64,000 bases of DNA from Sphingomonas sp. HMP9 (GCF_013374115.1 NZ_AP022673.1:2380001-2444000), one strand, 5' to 3'; shown: positions 29,466-38,013, counted from the first letter of the stretch. Numbers and translations are program-made. The notes: generated by a model from the letters alone, not told the origin.

Positions 29466-29506
29466 TAGCCAGAACGGCGGGCAGCCGCCTTGCGCCATAA
29501 GCGACT

Positions 29507-30019
29507 TTATACCAATTGGGCGCTCATCAGGAACCTTGCGCGGCTGGCGGCGGATTTTAGTTTCAGTGCCTGAACTTCGCGCTGTTCGGTCGCATCCAGA
29601 ATAGCTTCCAACAAACGGCTGAAATGCTGGCGCATCGCCGCGCGCGCTGCGACGGAGTCCCGTCGCCGCAGGGCGTCTACGATCGCGGCATGCTCACGGT
29701 GACGTACGCTTGCGTCATGATGGCACACCGATTTGTGCGTATCGCGGACATCCTGAATTTCGGTCCGCATGCGCCATAACGTCTCGACCGTGTGCGTGAT
29801 CGCCCGGTTGCCGGATGCCGAGGCTATGGTCAGGTGGAACGCGCGGTCGATTTCAGTGATGCGATCATCATCCGCCCCTTCCTCGGCCATGTCCTTCAAC
29901 AACTGAGGGGGCGCTATTGCGGCCGAAACGCGGTCGAGGCGGGCTATGTGGCTGGATCCTTGCTGGTCGCGATGCTCGATACGTCGCCGGACTTCAGGGA
30001 CGTGGCGCTGGCTGAACAC
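29507..30019 (-). pseudogene. GntR/FadR-type regulator fragment (FCD domain only)
   Basis: A 170-residue frame consisting only of the ligand-binding FCD domain: EVRRRIE at its start, DRAFHLTIASASGNRAI in the middle, HDASVRHREHAAIVDAL and AAMRQHFSRLLE at the end. The His residues that bind a metal or ligand in this family are retained. The N-terminal winged helix-turn-helix of about 70 residues is missing. The frame can be read back only as far as DLGVFSQRH before it runs into the 3' region of the next gene. Such proteins normally repress sugar-acid genes. Without the DNA-binding part it is most likely a remnant. Confidence 0.7.
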
Positions 30020-30081
30020 GCCGAGGTCAAGGCGCCTACACTGGACGCCGAGCGGTGCAGGGCCGAAGCGGAGGGCGCCGG

Positions 30082-30567
30082 TTACGGATAATTACCGGCT
30101 GTCACGTGCGCACGGATATGGAAGGTGTTGTCCGCCACCTCATCCATGTCGAACGGGACCGCCATGCGATAGCCGTCCTGGGCAAGGACGGCCGCCAGTC
30201 CGCCGAGCAACATTTCCTGTCGCCGATCCAGATCGTTTTGCGAGACCAGCGGGCGGATCGTCGCTGTCAGCGAGCATTGCTCGGCCCGGCATTCCATCGC
30301 GACCTCGGAAAGCAGGGGATAAGCGCCGCGCAGGTCCGCAACCGCGGCCTCGACTGGCATCGCGGTCGGCGCGACGCGGTTGGGGCTAGTCGGGGTCAGC
30401 GGTACGGCCTTGGCCGCGGTAATGGGCGCGCCGCGGACCACAACGATCCCCGTTGCCGGATTCGAACGCGCGCGAGGATGCCATCCGGCGATTATCCCGC
30501 TCACGACGAGCACCGACGTCAAGCCGCCGAACAACAATGCACCAGATCGGGAACGAACGATTTGCAT
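30082..30567 (-). CDS. Hypothetical exported protein
   Basis: A 161-residue protein with an N-terminal hydrophobic segment (about 11-30, GALLFGGLTSVLVVSGIIAG) that is a signal anchor or uncleaved signal. A Pro/Thr-rich linker is followed by a small alpha/beta domain with a Cys pair (MECRAEQCSL). I recognise no family. It lies 60 bases downstream of the Nep1-like protein gene on the same strand, separated by a strong hairpin. Expected location: periplasm or inner-membrane surface. Function unknown. Confidence 0.6.
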   Translation of the reverse strand: MQIVRSRSGALLFGGLTSVLVVSGIIAGWHPRARSNPATGIVVVRGAPITAAKAVPLTPTSPNRVAPTAMPVEAAVADLRGAYPLLSEVAMECRAEQCSLTATIRPLVSQNDLDRRQEMLLGGLAAVLAQDGYRMAVPFDMDEVADNTFHIRAHVTAGNYP

Positions 30568-30588
30568 GCGGCCTCCGTAGCGCCAAGC

Positions 30589-30622
30589 ACCCTGCGCCGC
30601 CGAGACATAGGCGGCGCAGGGT
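30589..30622 (-). terminator. Hairpin after the Nep1-like protein gene
   Basis: Arms of 13 bases (30589-30601 and 30610-30622) pair perfectly around an 8-base loop. The hairpin lies six bases beyond the nlp stop codon. There is no T run, so it may act as a weak terminator or an mRNA-stabilising structure. Confidence 0.6.
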
Positions 30623-30627
30623 ATCGA

Positions 30628-31482
30628 TCAGCAGATGGCCGAGCCCGCCGGGCACCCCGGCGAGTTGACGCCGGTATCGAGATTGGCGTCGAACCCGGGC
30701 GCTATGCCGCTCGCATTGGCTGCCGCGAGCGTGCTTGCGAACCGAGCCTCCTTGTTGTCGAAATTCGCGCCCTTGAAATCATAGTCGGACACTGCGGTCC
30801 TGGCCGCCAGCGAAGGATAGCCATTCCAGCTCACCAGCGGCTGGATCAGCCATTGACCGGTGCCATTCTCGGCCGGCTCGTCGCCGCCGTCGGTCTTGGA
30901 GAAGCGCCACAGATGGGAGAAACCCCAGGTCTCGTAATGGAAGACCAGCTTGGCATGCTCGCCACTCGCATCGCTGACGAAGCGCAGCTGCCCACCACTC
31001 GTAGCACGCGTATCCCACTTGCCATGGTCGCCGCGCGTGACGCCGACGACGCGGCTGCCGGTGCCCTGGTCGGTCGTCCAGACGATGATCGATTCCCAGT
31101 CATAGGCGTGCGAGAAATCGGACTGCCAGAAATAGCTGTAGACCCGCCCGCAATAGCCGTTGTTGCAGCGGCTGCGCGCGTAGACGTTGCTCTGCGTGCG
31201 GTAGCTGGCGCTGCGGCACGACGCCGGCGGCCGCGTGGCGTAGGTGGATGCGGCCGGGCTGATGGCGCCTGCCGCATCGACGGCAGGCACGTTGAAGCAG
31301 ACGTCGGTGTCGAAGTCGATCGCAGGTTGGAAACGCTTGTCGAGCGCAGTGGCACGTTCTGGCAGCGGCGAGACTGGCGCTGGCCAGCCCTGCGCGAAGG
31401 CGGGCGTCACCTGCGCCAGCAGCATGGCGGCGGCGGTGCCGATCATCAGGGATAGCCGGTTCGTCGAGACATGGCTTTTCAT
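30628..31482 (-). CDS. Nep1-like protein (NPP1 family), secreted
   Basis: A 284-residue secreted protein. Signal peptide (about 1-30, ending PAFAQ) is followed by an NPP1 domain (about 45-280) of near-complete length. The family heptapeptide GHRHDWE appears as SHAYDWE (124-130). His125, Asp128 and Glu130, which bind the cation in characterised members, are kept, while Gly, Arg and the second His are changed. An early Cys pair resembles the type 1/2 disulfide. NLPs from plant pathogens bind plant sphingolipids and permeabilise membranes; many saprophytic homologues are non-toxic. It follows the TonB receptor on the same strand, 76 bases after its stop, behind a hairpin. Confidence 0.88.
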   Translation of the reverse strand: MKSHVSTNRLSLMIGTAAAMLLAQVTPAFAQGWPAPVSPLPERATALDKRFQPAIDFDTDVCFNVPAVDAAGAISPAASTYATRPPASCRSASYRTQSNVYARSRCNNGYCGRVYSYFWQSDFSHAYDWESIIVWTTDQGTGSRVVGVTRGDHGKWDTRATSGGQLRFVSDASGEHAKLVFHYETWGFSHLWRFSKTDGGDEPAENGTGQWLIQPLVSWNGYPSLAARTAVSDYDFKGANFDNKEARFASTLAAANASGIAPGFDANLDTGVNSPGCPAGSAIC

Positions 31483-31524
31483 ACAAACTCCCGTTGCAGG
31501 ATGTCGTGAGGTACGCCGTACGCT

Positions 31525-31554
31525 CTCGTCCGCGGCGGGAACGCCGCGGACGAG
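31525..31554 (-). terminator. Strong hairpin between TonB receptor and nlp
   Basis: Thirteen-base arms (31525-31537, 31542-31554) pair perfectly around a GGAA/TTCC loop, four bases beyond the receptor stop. No T run follows. It could partly terminate or protect the receptor mRNA and lower nlp expression relative to the receptor. Confidence 0.6.
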
Positions 31555-31558
31555 GAGT

Positions 31559-34186
31559 TCAAAAACTCGTCGTCACGCCGAAGGTGAAGATGCGGCCGCT
31601 GCGGGTGTAGACGAGCGTCCGGTCGGTCGAGAGATCGGTGAACTGCTCGATCGGCCGGTTGGTGACGTTGATCCCCTCGACAACGAAGCGCAGGTTCTTG
31701 ACCGGGCTATAGCGGACCTGGAAATCGATATTGTTGGTCGGCCGGATGCCATCCCCGACATTGGCGTTGCCGCCTGCGCCCGTCAGATACCGGCTGCGAT
31801 AGGCGGTAGAGACACGCGCACCGAACCGTTCGGTTTCGAAGTAGAGTGTCGCGTTGGCCGCCCATTTGGAGAGGTTGTAGAGCGGGATGCTCTTGACGAC
31901 GCCGTTATAGACCGCGGTCTGGTCGCCATCGATCCAGGTGCCGTTCGCGACGACGCCGAAACCGTCGAACGGCGCGGGCAGGAAGGTGAAGTCGTGCTGG
32001 AACGCCGCCTCGATACCCTTGATGCTGGCGCCGTCCCCGTTGATCGGCCGCGTGTAGTTGTACGGTGTCGTACCGTCCTGGCCGGGCAACAGTAGCGAGA
32101 CCGGGAAGCCGGTTGCACTGTAGGGGACCTGCGACGTCTCCGACGTAATGAAGCTGTTCAGGTCCTTCCAGAAAAACCCGAGCGACGCAAAGCCGTTGCG
32201 ATCCATGTAATATTCGAGACCGGCCTCCGCCGAGGTGGAGCGGAACGGCTGCAGATTGGGGTTGCCGACGGATACGGACCCGCCGAACGGCGCCACGGTC
32301 AGCGTACCCGCCGCCGCGAGTTGGGGAAGCCCGGGGCGGTTGACGTTGCGACTGGCGGAGGCGCGCGCGATCAGCTTCGGCGTGATGTCGAGCGCCACGT
32401 TGATCGCGGGCAGCCAATCGTCGTTACTGGTCCCGACCGTGACCGGCTGAAGCGTCGTCACGCCGTTGGTCGCGGTCGCCAGCGAACCGCTGGAGACCAG
32501 GTCGGTATGGTAATAGCGGACGCCTGCATTGCCGCGCAGCCGCATCGAACCAATGTCCGTGTCGAGATCGAGCTGCGTAAAGCCTGCCCAGGTCTTTTCC
32601 CGAATGCGAAAATCGCTGCCCGCGGTCAGGTTGGCGGCGGTCAGATCCCGGTTGTTGCCAAGCAGCGCGTAGATCCCGGCGATGTCACCGCCGATATAGG
32701 GGAGCAGGCTGTCACGGTTGATGACGTACTTCAGCGCGTCGGGTATCGCACGGTCGCTGGTCGCCGCGGTGCCGTAGAAGATGTTGGTGAGATACTGATA
32801 CCCGCTGTTGGTGAAGCGCTTGTACTCGCCGCCGACCTCCAGCTTCAGGATCGGCGTGAGGTCGTAGACCGCCTGGAGCTGGCCGTTGAGATAGTCGCTC
32901 TTGATCATGTTCTCCTGCGTCACCAGCCGCTGGACGTTCCAGTTCGCGGGGTTGGTGAGGTCGAAGCCATAGGTGTTCACCGGGATCGTCGGCTGCATGT
33001 CGAAACTGAACGCGGTATTGCGCGCCTGGAGGAAGATCTTGTCGAATGTTGGCTGCACGAAGTTCGACTTCTGGTACCCGCCGAGCGCGGTCAGCTTCAG
33101 CCGGTCGCCGACGTCCCAGCTCACATTCGCCACCGCCTGATAAAAGTCGGTCTGGTTCTCGACACGGTGATGCTCGGTGCGCTGATCGATGCCGGTATAG
33201 CTTGCGGCGACGAGCGAATTGCCCTGGATCGTCGCGGAACGGATGACCTGCGTACCGCTGACGTTGCCGGTCAGCGCGTTATAGCCGCCTGCCGCGATCG
33301 CCCAGTCGTCACGCTTGTCGGCCAGGTGTCCATACAACAGGTCGACGTCGATCTTAAAATGGTCGCCGGGATGATATTGCAGCGCGCTCGTGACGCCGAT
33401 CCGCTCGCGATCGGTGTACCAGGTCGATGGCGATTGGGCCTGGGGCGCGAAGATCGTTCCGCCGCGCAGCAGCGCCCGCGTCGGTGCATCGATCTCGGGT
33501 CCGATATTGTTCGCGCCGTAGGTAACCTTGCCCCAGTTCCAGTTGCGATAGCCATATTCGTTATTGCGAACCTTCGAATAGGCGACCGAGACGAGCGCAC
33601 CGAAATCGCCCTGGCGCTGCGAGAACAGGCCGACGAGCCGCGGGGTGGCGCCGTTCGTCTGGTCGTTGGTCTGGGCCTTCGCCGACAGCACGATCTTTTG
33701 GCCGGCATAGTCGAACGGCTTGGCGGTGAAGAGCTGTACCGTACCGGCGATGCCGCCCTCGTCCTGGTTGGCGGCGTAGCTTTTCTGCACGCTCACGCGG
33801 TTGAACAGCTCGGAGGCGAACAGGCTGAAATCGAAGCCGCGACTGCGGCTGACGTTGCCGCGATTGTCCATGCCGGAGGCCGTGTTGCCGAGCACCTCCA
33901 TGCCGTTGAGCTGCGTCCGGGTAAAATCCGGGCCGAGACCGCGCAGGGCGATCTGGCGTCCTTCGCCTGTGTCGCGGGTGATGGCGACACCGGGGACGCG
34001 TTGCAGCGCCTCGGCCAGGTTCATGTCGGGAAACGCGGCGATGTCGGATGCCACGATGTTGTCCTCGGTCCCGACCGCGCGACGCTTCAGGTCCTGCGCG
34101 GCCAGCAAACTGCTGCGATAGCCGTTGACGACGATCTCCGGCGTGGCCTCGGGCGTGTCGGACGCGGTCATGATTGTCTGTTTCAC
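31559..34186 (-). CDS. TonB-dependent receptor (main part)
   Basis: From GTG 34186 this frame encodes 875 residues: a plug domain (DNIVASDIAAFPDMNLAEAL, then RDTGEGRQIALRGLG) and a 22-strand beta-barrel ending in ...GRIFTFGVTTSF, with the terminal Phe for barrel assembly. It is of the Caulobacter/sphingomonad TonB-receptor class. The usual signal peptide and STN domain are encoded just upstream in another phase (to 34556), so the gene is split by a frameshift. Alone, this part lacks an export signal. An intact protein would import a siderophore or glycan and signal to the adjacent FecR. The ligand is unknown. Confidence 0.88.
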   Translation of the reverse strand: MKQTIMTASDTPEATPEIVVNGYRSSLLAAQDLKRRAVGTEDNIVASDIAAFPDMNLAEALQRVPGVAITRDTGEGRQIALRGLGPDFTRTQLNGMEVLGNTASGMDNRGNVSRSRGFDFSLFASELFNRVSVQKSYAANQDEGGIAGTVQLFTAKPFDYAGQKIVLSAKAQTNDQTNGATPRLVGLFSQRQGDFGALVSVAYSKVRNNEYGYRNWNWGKVTYGANNIGPEIDAPTRALLRGGTIFAPQAQSPSTWYTDRERIGVTSALQYHPGDHFKIDVDLLYGHLADKRDDWAIAAGGYNALTGNVSGTQVIRSATIQGNSLVAASYTGIDQRTEHHRVENQTDFYQAVANVSWDVGDRLKLTALGGYQKSNFVQPTFDKIFLQARNTAFSFDMQPTIPVNTYGFDLTNPANWNVQRLVTQENMIKSDYLNGQLQAVYDLTPILKLEVGGEYKRFTNSGYQYLTNIFYGTAATSDRAIPDALKYVINRDSLLPYIGGDIAGIYALLGNNRDLTAANLTAGSDFRIREKTWAGFTQLDLDTDIGSMRLRGNAGVRYYHTDLVSSGSLATATNGVTTLQPVTVGTSNDDWLPAINVALDITPKLIARASASRNVNRPGLPQLAAAGTLTVAPFGGSVSVGNPNLQPFRSTSAEAGLEYYMDRNGFASLGFFWKDLNSFITSETSQVPYSATGFPVSLLLPGQDGTTPYNYTRPINGDGASIKGIEAAFQHDFTFLPAPFDGFGVVANGTWIDGDQTAVYNGVVKSIPLYNLSKWAANATLYFETERFGARVSTAYRSRYLTGAGGNANVGDGIRPTNNIDFQVRYSPVKNLRFVVEGINVTNRPIEQFTDLSTDRTLVYTRSGRIFTFGVTTSF

Positions 34187-34556
34187 CGCGGCTGCAGCGA
34201 CTGGAACGCGTGCCGACGTTGCTCGGCACCGGCGGTGTCTGGTCCCGGCGCAGGATCGTCACGCCATTGCTTTCGACCGGACGCAGCCCCGTCCCGCGCA
34301 GCAGCATGGCGAGCGCAGCCGACAGGGTGAGCCGTCCGCTGACGCCCCCGGTCCGCTGCCCGCGAATGAGTGCGGGCGCGGCGATGACTTGCATGCCGGT
34401 GGCGCTCGAATAGGCCGATAGCGCCTGCGCGAGATCGCCCGCGGGAATGGTGAACATCCGTGCGCCCGTCGACTGCGCGTCCGCCGCCGCTGCCGGCATG
34501 GCCAGAGCGAGTGCTACCAGGCCCAGTGCCGACGTTCCGTAAAACCGCGTCATCAT
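34187..34556 (-). pseudogene. Signal peptide and STN domain of the split TonB receptor
   Basis: Starting at ATG 34556, this frame reads MMTRFYGTSALGLVALAL as a signal peptide cut after AAADA. A secretin/TonB N-terminal (STN) domain follows (FTIPAGDLAQALSAYSSATG, then LSAALAMLLRGTGLRPV and VTILRRDQ). This domain contacts FecR in transducing receptors. It then continues in a phase that loses the receptor. The receptor frame lies one base away and opens between about 34190 and 34250. A single-base change would rejoin them. Whether this is a real mutation or a sequencing error cannot be told here. Confidence 0.75.
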
Positions 34557-34633
34557 ATTCCCCCGTCTTGGCGCTGTCAGGCGCCACCCGGAGGGAAGAC
34601 GGCGAGCGCCACCAAATCCGGACAGAGTTTTTG

Positions 34634-35488
34634 TCAGTGTGCCGTTTCGAGGGTCAGCGTCCCCTGCCGCTCGATCACCGTGAAGCCGAACCCGCTGCCG
34701 ATGGCATTCAGAAGCTGGTGTGGTTGGTCGGTGCGGAACCGCCCGAACACCGTCGTCGATGCCAGCGGTTCCGCCGGACGTGCGATCCTGACACCCCCTT
34801 GGCGGTCGAGAACCTCGACCAGGTCGTCCAGGCGCATGCCCGCCGTATCGATCCAACCCTTGCGCCAGTCCGGCAACACCGGATCGAACAGCGTCGGGGC
34901 TGCCGCCGCACCACCGCGTACGGTGCTGCGGTAACCGGCCCGGACCACGACGCCCCGCGCGCGCCCTACCGGATCGAAGCCGACCGCGCCGCGGTAGACA
35001 GCCAGTGCAACCTGCGCCCGAGTCAGGTCCAGATCGAACGCCGTGCCGAGGACGCGGGTCTCGCTGGCCCCGGCGCGCACGACAAAGGGACGCGCACTGT
35101 CATGCCGCACGTCGAAGAACGCCTGTCCCTCCAGCAATTCGGCACGGCGCTGTCCGTCCGCAAAGACGACCCGAAGCCGCGTCGCACCGTTGAGCGCGAC
35201 GGTCGAGCCGTCCGCCAGCGTCACGGTCGTGCGTTCCCCCGCCCGGGTCGCAAACATACGCGTTGACACCGGCGGCGCCGTCGGTTTGCCGACAAACGTG
35301 TTGGCGCCCACGAACAGCAGGCCGATGGCGACCGGCACGGTTGCAACCGCCCCGATGGCCGATCGCCGTCGACGCCTGAGCGACCGGACCTGCTCGTCGG
35401 AAAGTCGACCGCACCGCGTCGCCGCCGTCTGCAACGCGTCTGCGAGCGCGGCTTGGCTCACTGATGCTCCGCTGCTGGCGGCGGTCAT
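34634..35488 (-). CDS. FecR-type anti-sigma factor
   Basis: A 284-residue FecR family protein. A short cytoplasmic part is followed by one transmembrane helix (about 46-66). The periplasmic FecR domain (about 80-185) has RAGERTTVTLADGSTVALNG and the conserved AFFDV motif. A C-terminal STN-like region (DDLVEVLDRQGGVRI) follows. It relays the receptor signal and controls the ECF sigma factor. ATG 35488 overlaps the sigma gene stop as ATGA, so they are coupled. The cytoplasmic N-terminal part is short and lacks the usual tryptophans, so sigma binding might be weak. Confidence 0.92.
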   Translation of the reverse strand: MTAASSGASVSQAALADALQTAATRCGRLSDEQVRSLRRRRRSAIGAVATVPVAIGLLFVGANTFVGKPTAPPVSTRMFATRAGERTTVTLADGSTVALNGATRLRVVFADGQRRAELLEGQAFFDVRHDSARPFVVRAGASETRVLGTAFDLDLTRAQVALAVYRGAVGFDPVGRARGVVVRAGYRSTVRGGAAAAPTLFDPVLPDWRKGWIDTAGMRLDDLVEVLDRQGGVRIARPAEPLASTTVFGRFRTDQPHQLLNAIGSGFGFTVIERQGTLTLETAH

Positions 35489-36051
35489 GCGCCAGCCTCC
35501 ATCGTGAAGCCGCGCTTGGCAAGCGCGCTACGCAGGTCCTGAAAAGCACGGACGACGTGCTTCTCCACCGCCGCCATGCTCATGTCGAGACTCCGGGCGA
35601 TCGTGTCGGTCCTCAGCCCGTCGAGCCGTTTCCGCAGGAATATCTCGCGGCGCAGGGGCGGCATACGCTCGAGCGCCTCCGCCATGATCACGACGGCACG
35701 GCGGAAGGCCAACACCCTGTCGGCAGCCGGTTGCTGGCACACGATAGCCTCGTCGAGTTCGACATGCGTGGCGCGCCGCGCGGCACGGTGATGATCGAGC
35801 AGCAGGTTGCGCGCGATCGCGAAGCACAGCGCCTTCATGTCGTTGACCCGCGCGGTCGCCTGATAGGCGAACAGCCGCAGATAGGTTTCCTGCACCACAT
35901 CGTCGCCATCGGCATGGTGATGTAGCCGGCCTTGCACGAAGCGCCGCAACGCGCCCGCCAGTTCGGCATCCGGATATTCCAGCGCCAGCCTATGCTCGGG
36001 TAACGAGCCATTGCCGATACCATCGACGAGAAATGCTCTGCTGCTCACCAC
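35485..36051 (-). CDS. ECF RNA polymerase sigma factor (FecI-like)
   Basis: A 188-residue ECF sigma factor. Region 2 has DGDDVVQETYLRLFAY and KALCFAIARNLLLDHHR for -10 recognition. Region 4 has RMPPLRREIFLRKRLDGL and SLDMSMAAVEKHVVRA as the -35 helix-turn-helix. It directs transcription of the linked TonB receptor when FecR is relieved. The order sigma, FecR, receptor on one strand is the standard cell-surface signalling cassette. Start at 36051 is GTG or ATG-like in a run of candidates; a start near MGSLP-type codons downstream is possible. Confidence 0.92.
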   Translation of the reverse strand: MVSSRAFLVDGIGNGSLPEHRLALEYPDAELAGALRRFVQGRLHHHADGDDVVQETYLRLFAYQATARVNDMKALCFAIARNLLLDHHRAARRATHVELDEAIVCQQPAADRVLAFRRAVVIMAEALERMPPLRREIFLRKRLDGLRTDTIARSLDMSMAAVEKHVVRAFQDLRSALAKRGFTMEAGA

Positions 36052-36191
36052 GCCCCCGTCTGCAGTTCAGGCGCCTCCTATGAGACGATCGTGAAGGCAG
36101 GATGACAGCGACCGAAATCGTTCGTCGGCATGCCGCGCCCGCCAATCGTCGATCGATGCCGGGCCCGTGGGGTGCCCTATCCCATCTGGCG

Positions 36192-36842
36192 TCACGCGGT
36201 TCGAGGATTGGACCACGCGATCCAGTCGCTGCGGGTCGGCGCAGGAGCACTGTCACAGGGGACAGCCGACGAGCGTCTGATACGCCCCGTCGTCGCATAT
36301 CCCGACGCTATCGCAAAGCCGTACACGGCCGAGATGCGCTGCCGGACGCGACGAGCCGTCTCGACCGACGGGCGCTCCTCGATGCGCCGCACCAGTTGCA
36401 GCACCATGGGCGAGGTCACCACGGCAACGGACGTTGAGCCGATGTACGGGAAGACATCCTTCTCGCGGCCTGTCAGGACATCGCCCGCATGCAAAGGCAC
36501 CCAGCTCGAAACCTGCTGGGCGTGCCATTCCCGCGCTACCGCCTCGAACGTCGTTGCATGCTCTATATGACACCCCGCGGCCGTTTGCTGGCGGTCGACG
36601 CTCGGATCGGTCCCTGCCTTCAAAAGCCGTGACGCCGCGTCCCGGTGCTCACGTGCCAGCGAGAGGCCGACGTCGGGATAGCTGCCGAGCACGAGCAGCG
36701 TTTCCTCGCCAGCGATTCGGTATTTCCAACGCCAGGAGCGGAAGCCGATGGTCGTCACGAACATGTGAAGCCCGCGGGCATCGGAAAGCTTGTAGCTCTT
36801 GTCCGCTGCCTTGGCCTAACGACAGCGTAATTCGGTCAGCAC
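36192..36842 (-). pseudogene. P4-type tyrosine integrase, broken
   Basis: The natural start is GTG 36842 (MLTELRCR), but codon 9 is TAG (36816-36818), where intact relatives usually have Gln. After the stop the frame continues cleanly through the arm-binding domain (KAADKSYKLSDARGLHMFV, SWRWKYRIAG, LVLGSYPDVGLSLAREHRD) and part of the core-binding domain. It degenerates after VYGFAIASGYATT and ends at 36192. The catalytic Arg/His/Tyr domain is wholly missing. Integrases of this type insert elements at tRNA 3' ends. This remnant lies 126 bases from the tRNA-Ser 3' end and points away from it, as expected for an integrated island. Confidence 0.85.
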
Positions 36843-36967
36843 TCGATACCCCCAACAAGCGTGCGCTTGGGTGGAAAACTATGGGATCGCGTGAGACTAC
36901 CGTACGAGAAAAACCAAGGCAAATCGTCAGCTTATGAGACGCACTGGAACACTGTGGGAAGGCAGGG

Positions 36968-37058
36968 TGGCGGAGCGGGAGGGATTCGAACCCTCGATAC
37001 GCTTTTGACGTATACTCACTTTCCAGGCGAGCGCCTTCGACCACTCGGCCACCGCTCC
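36968..37058 (-). tRNA. tRNA-Ser (anticodon GGA)
   Basis: A 91-base class II tRNA on the minus strand. The acceptor stem GGAGCGG pairs with CCGCTCC, followed by discriminator G and an encoded CCA. The anticodon loop CTGGAAA within the stem CTCGC/GTGAG gives GGA, reading UCC/UCU serine codons. A long variable arm (TACG...CGTA) and a T loop GGTTCGAATCC complete the fold. Its 3' end faces an integrase remnant and is the likely integration target of the region to its left. Confidence 0.96.
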
Positions 37059-37146
37059 GCATTGCTCTGGAAGGGGGCCTGCTAGTGCGGGTTTCGCGTG
37101 TGCGCAAGCGATTGCGTGCGCAGACGCGCTCGGGCAGTCTCGGGAC

Positions 37147-38013
37147 ATGTTGAATTTCCTCCTCGCCGCCGCGCTCGCGCAAGCCGTTTCAGCCCCACCC
37201 ACCGCCGCGGCGCTCCCCTCGGATCCGCTGCCGGTCGACTGGGTCGCGGTGCCCGACGACGAACTGCTCGTGTTCACGCTGGCGAACGGGCACAGCTTCA
37301 CCGTCCGGCTCGCGAGCCGGTACGCGCCGGTCCATGTTGCCAATATCCGCAAGCTTGCCGCTGCCAAGTGGTGGGATCTCGGGACCAGCGTGTACCGGTT
37401 GCAGGACAATTATGTCGCGCAATGGGGCGATGCGACCGAGAAGAAGCCGCTGACCGCGGGAGTCGTCGAGACCCCGCCGGCGGAATATTCGCACGCCGGG
37501 CCGACGACGGTGGCGAGGCTGGCGCAACGCGACCCCTATGCCGAATGGGCGGGGTATAGTCGCGACGGATGGCCGCTGGCCGGCAACGGCGCGACCGAGT
37601 GGCTACCGCATTGCTATGGCATGGTCGGCGTCGCACGCGATCTGGCGCCGAGCACGGGAAGCGGCGCGGAGCTCTATACCGTGATCGGTCATTCGCCGCG
37701 TGCGCTGGACCGCAACATCGCGGTCGTCGGCCGCGTGATCGACGGGATCGAGTGGCTGTCGTCGCTGCCGCGCGGGACCGGCGATCTGGGGTTCTACAAG
37801 GCTGAGACCGAACGTAGCCCGATCGTCTCGGCACGTCTGGCGAGCGCCCTCCCCGCCGCCGCGCGACCGCGTTTCGAATATCGCCGCGCCGACAATCCGC
37901 GGTTCACCGCCTGGATCGCGTCGCGCGAGAACCGGTCGGGGCCGTTCTTCACGGTGCCGGCGGGCGGCGCGGATATCTGTGCCGCGCTGCCCCCTGTGCG
38001 CAAGGTACCCTAG
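37147..38013 (+). CDS. Cyclophilin-type peptidylprolyl isomerase, exported
   Basis: A 288-residue protein with a signal peptide (about 1-17) and a cyclophilin-like domain covering most of the length. Features are LASRYAPVHVANIRKLAAAKWWDL at the start of the fold, YVAQWGDATE, and the later PHCYGMVGVARD and ELYTVIGHSPRALDRNIAVVGRV. Catalytic-site residues are only partly conserved relative to textbook cyclophilins, and it carries inserted loops. It would assist proline isomerisation during folding of periplasmic proteins. It ends four bases inside the convergent pirin gene. Confidence 0.88.
   Translation: MLNFLLAAALAQAVSAPPTAAALPSDPLPVDWVAVPDDELLVFTLANGHSFTVRLASRYAPVHVANIRKLAAAKWWDLGTSVYRLQDNYVAQWGDATEKKPLTAGVVETPPAEYSHAGPTTVARLAQRDPYAEWAGYSRDGWPLAGNGATEWLPHCYGMVGVARDLAPSTGSGAELYTVIGHSPRALDRNIAVVGRVIDGIEWLSSLPRGTGDLGFYKAETERSPIVSARLASALPAAARPRFEYRRADNPRFTAWIASRENRSGPFFTVPAGGADICAALPPVRKVP

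Noticed and set aside
29446..29470. Target-site duplication for the IS element
   Set aside because: Flanks CCAA and TAGCC share no clear duplicate; adjacent deletion may have removed one copy.
32321..34330. Long + strand frame opposite the TonB receptor
   Set aside because: Composition is Arg/Asp/Val-rich without motifs; it is antisense shadow of the receptor.
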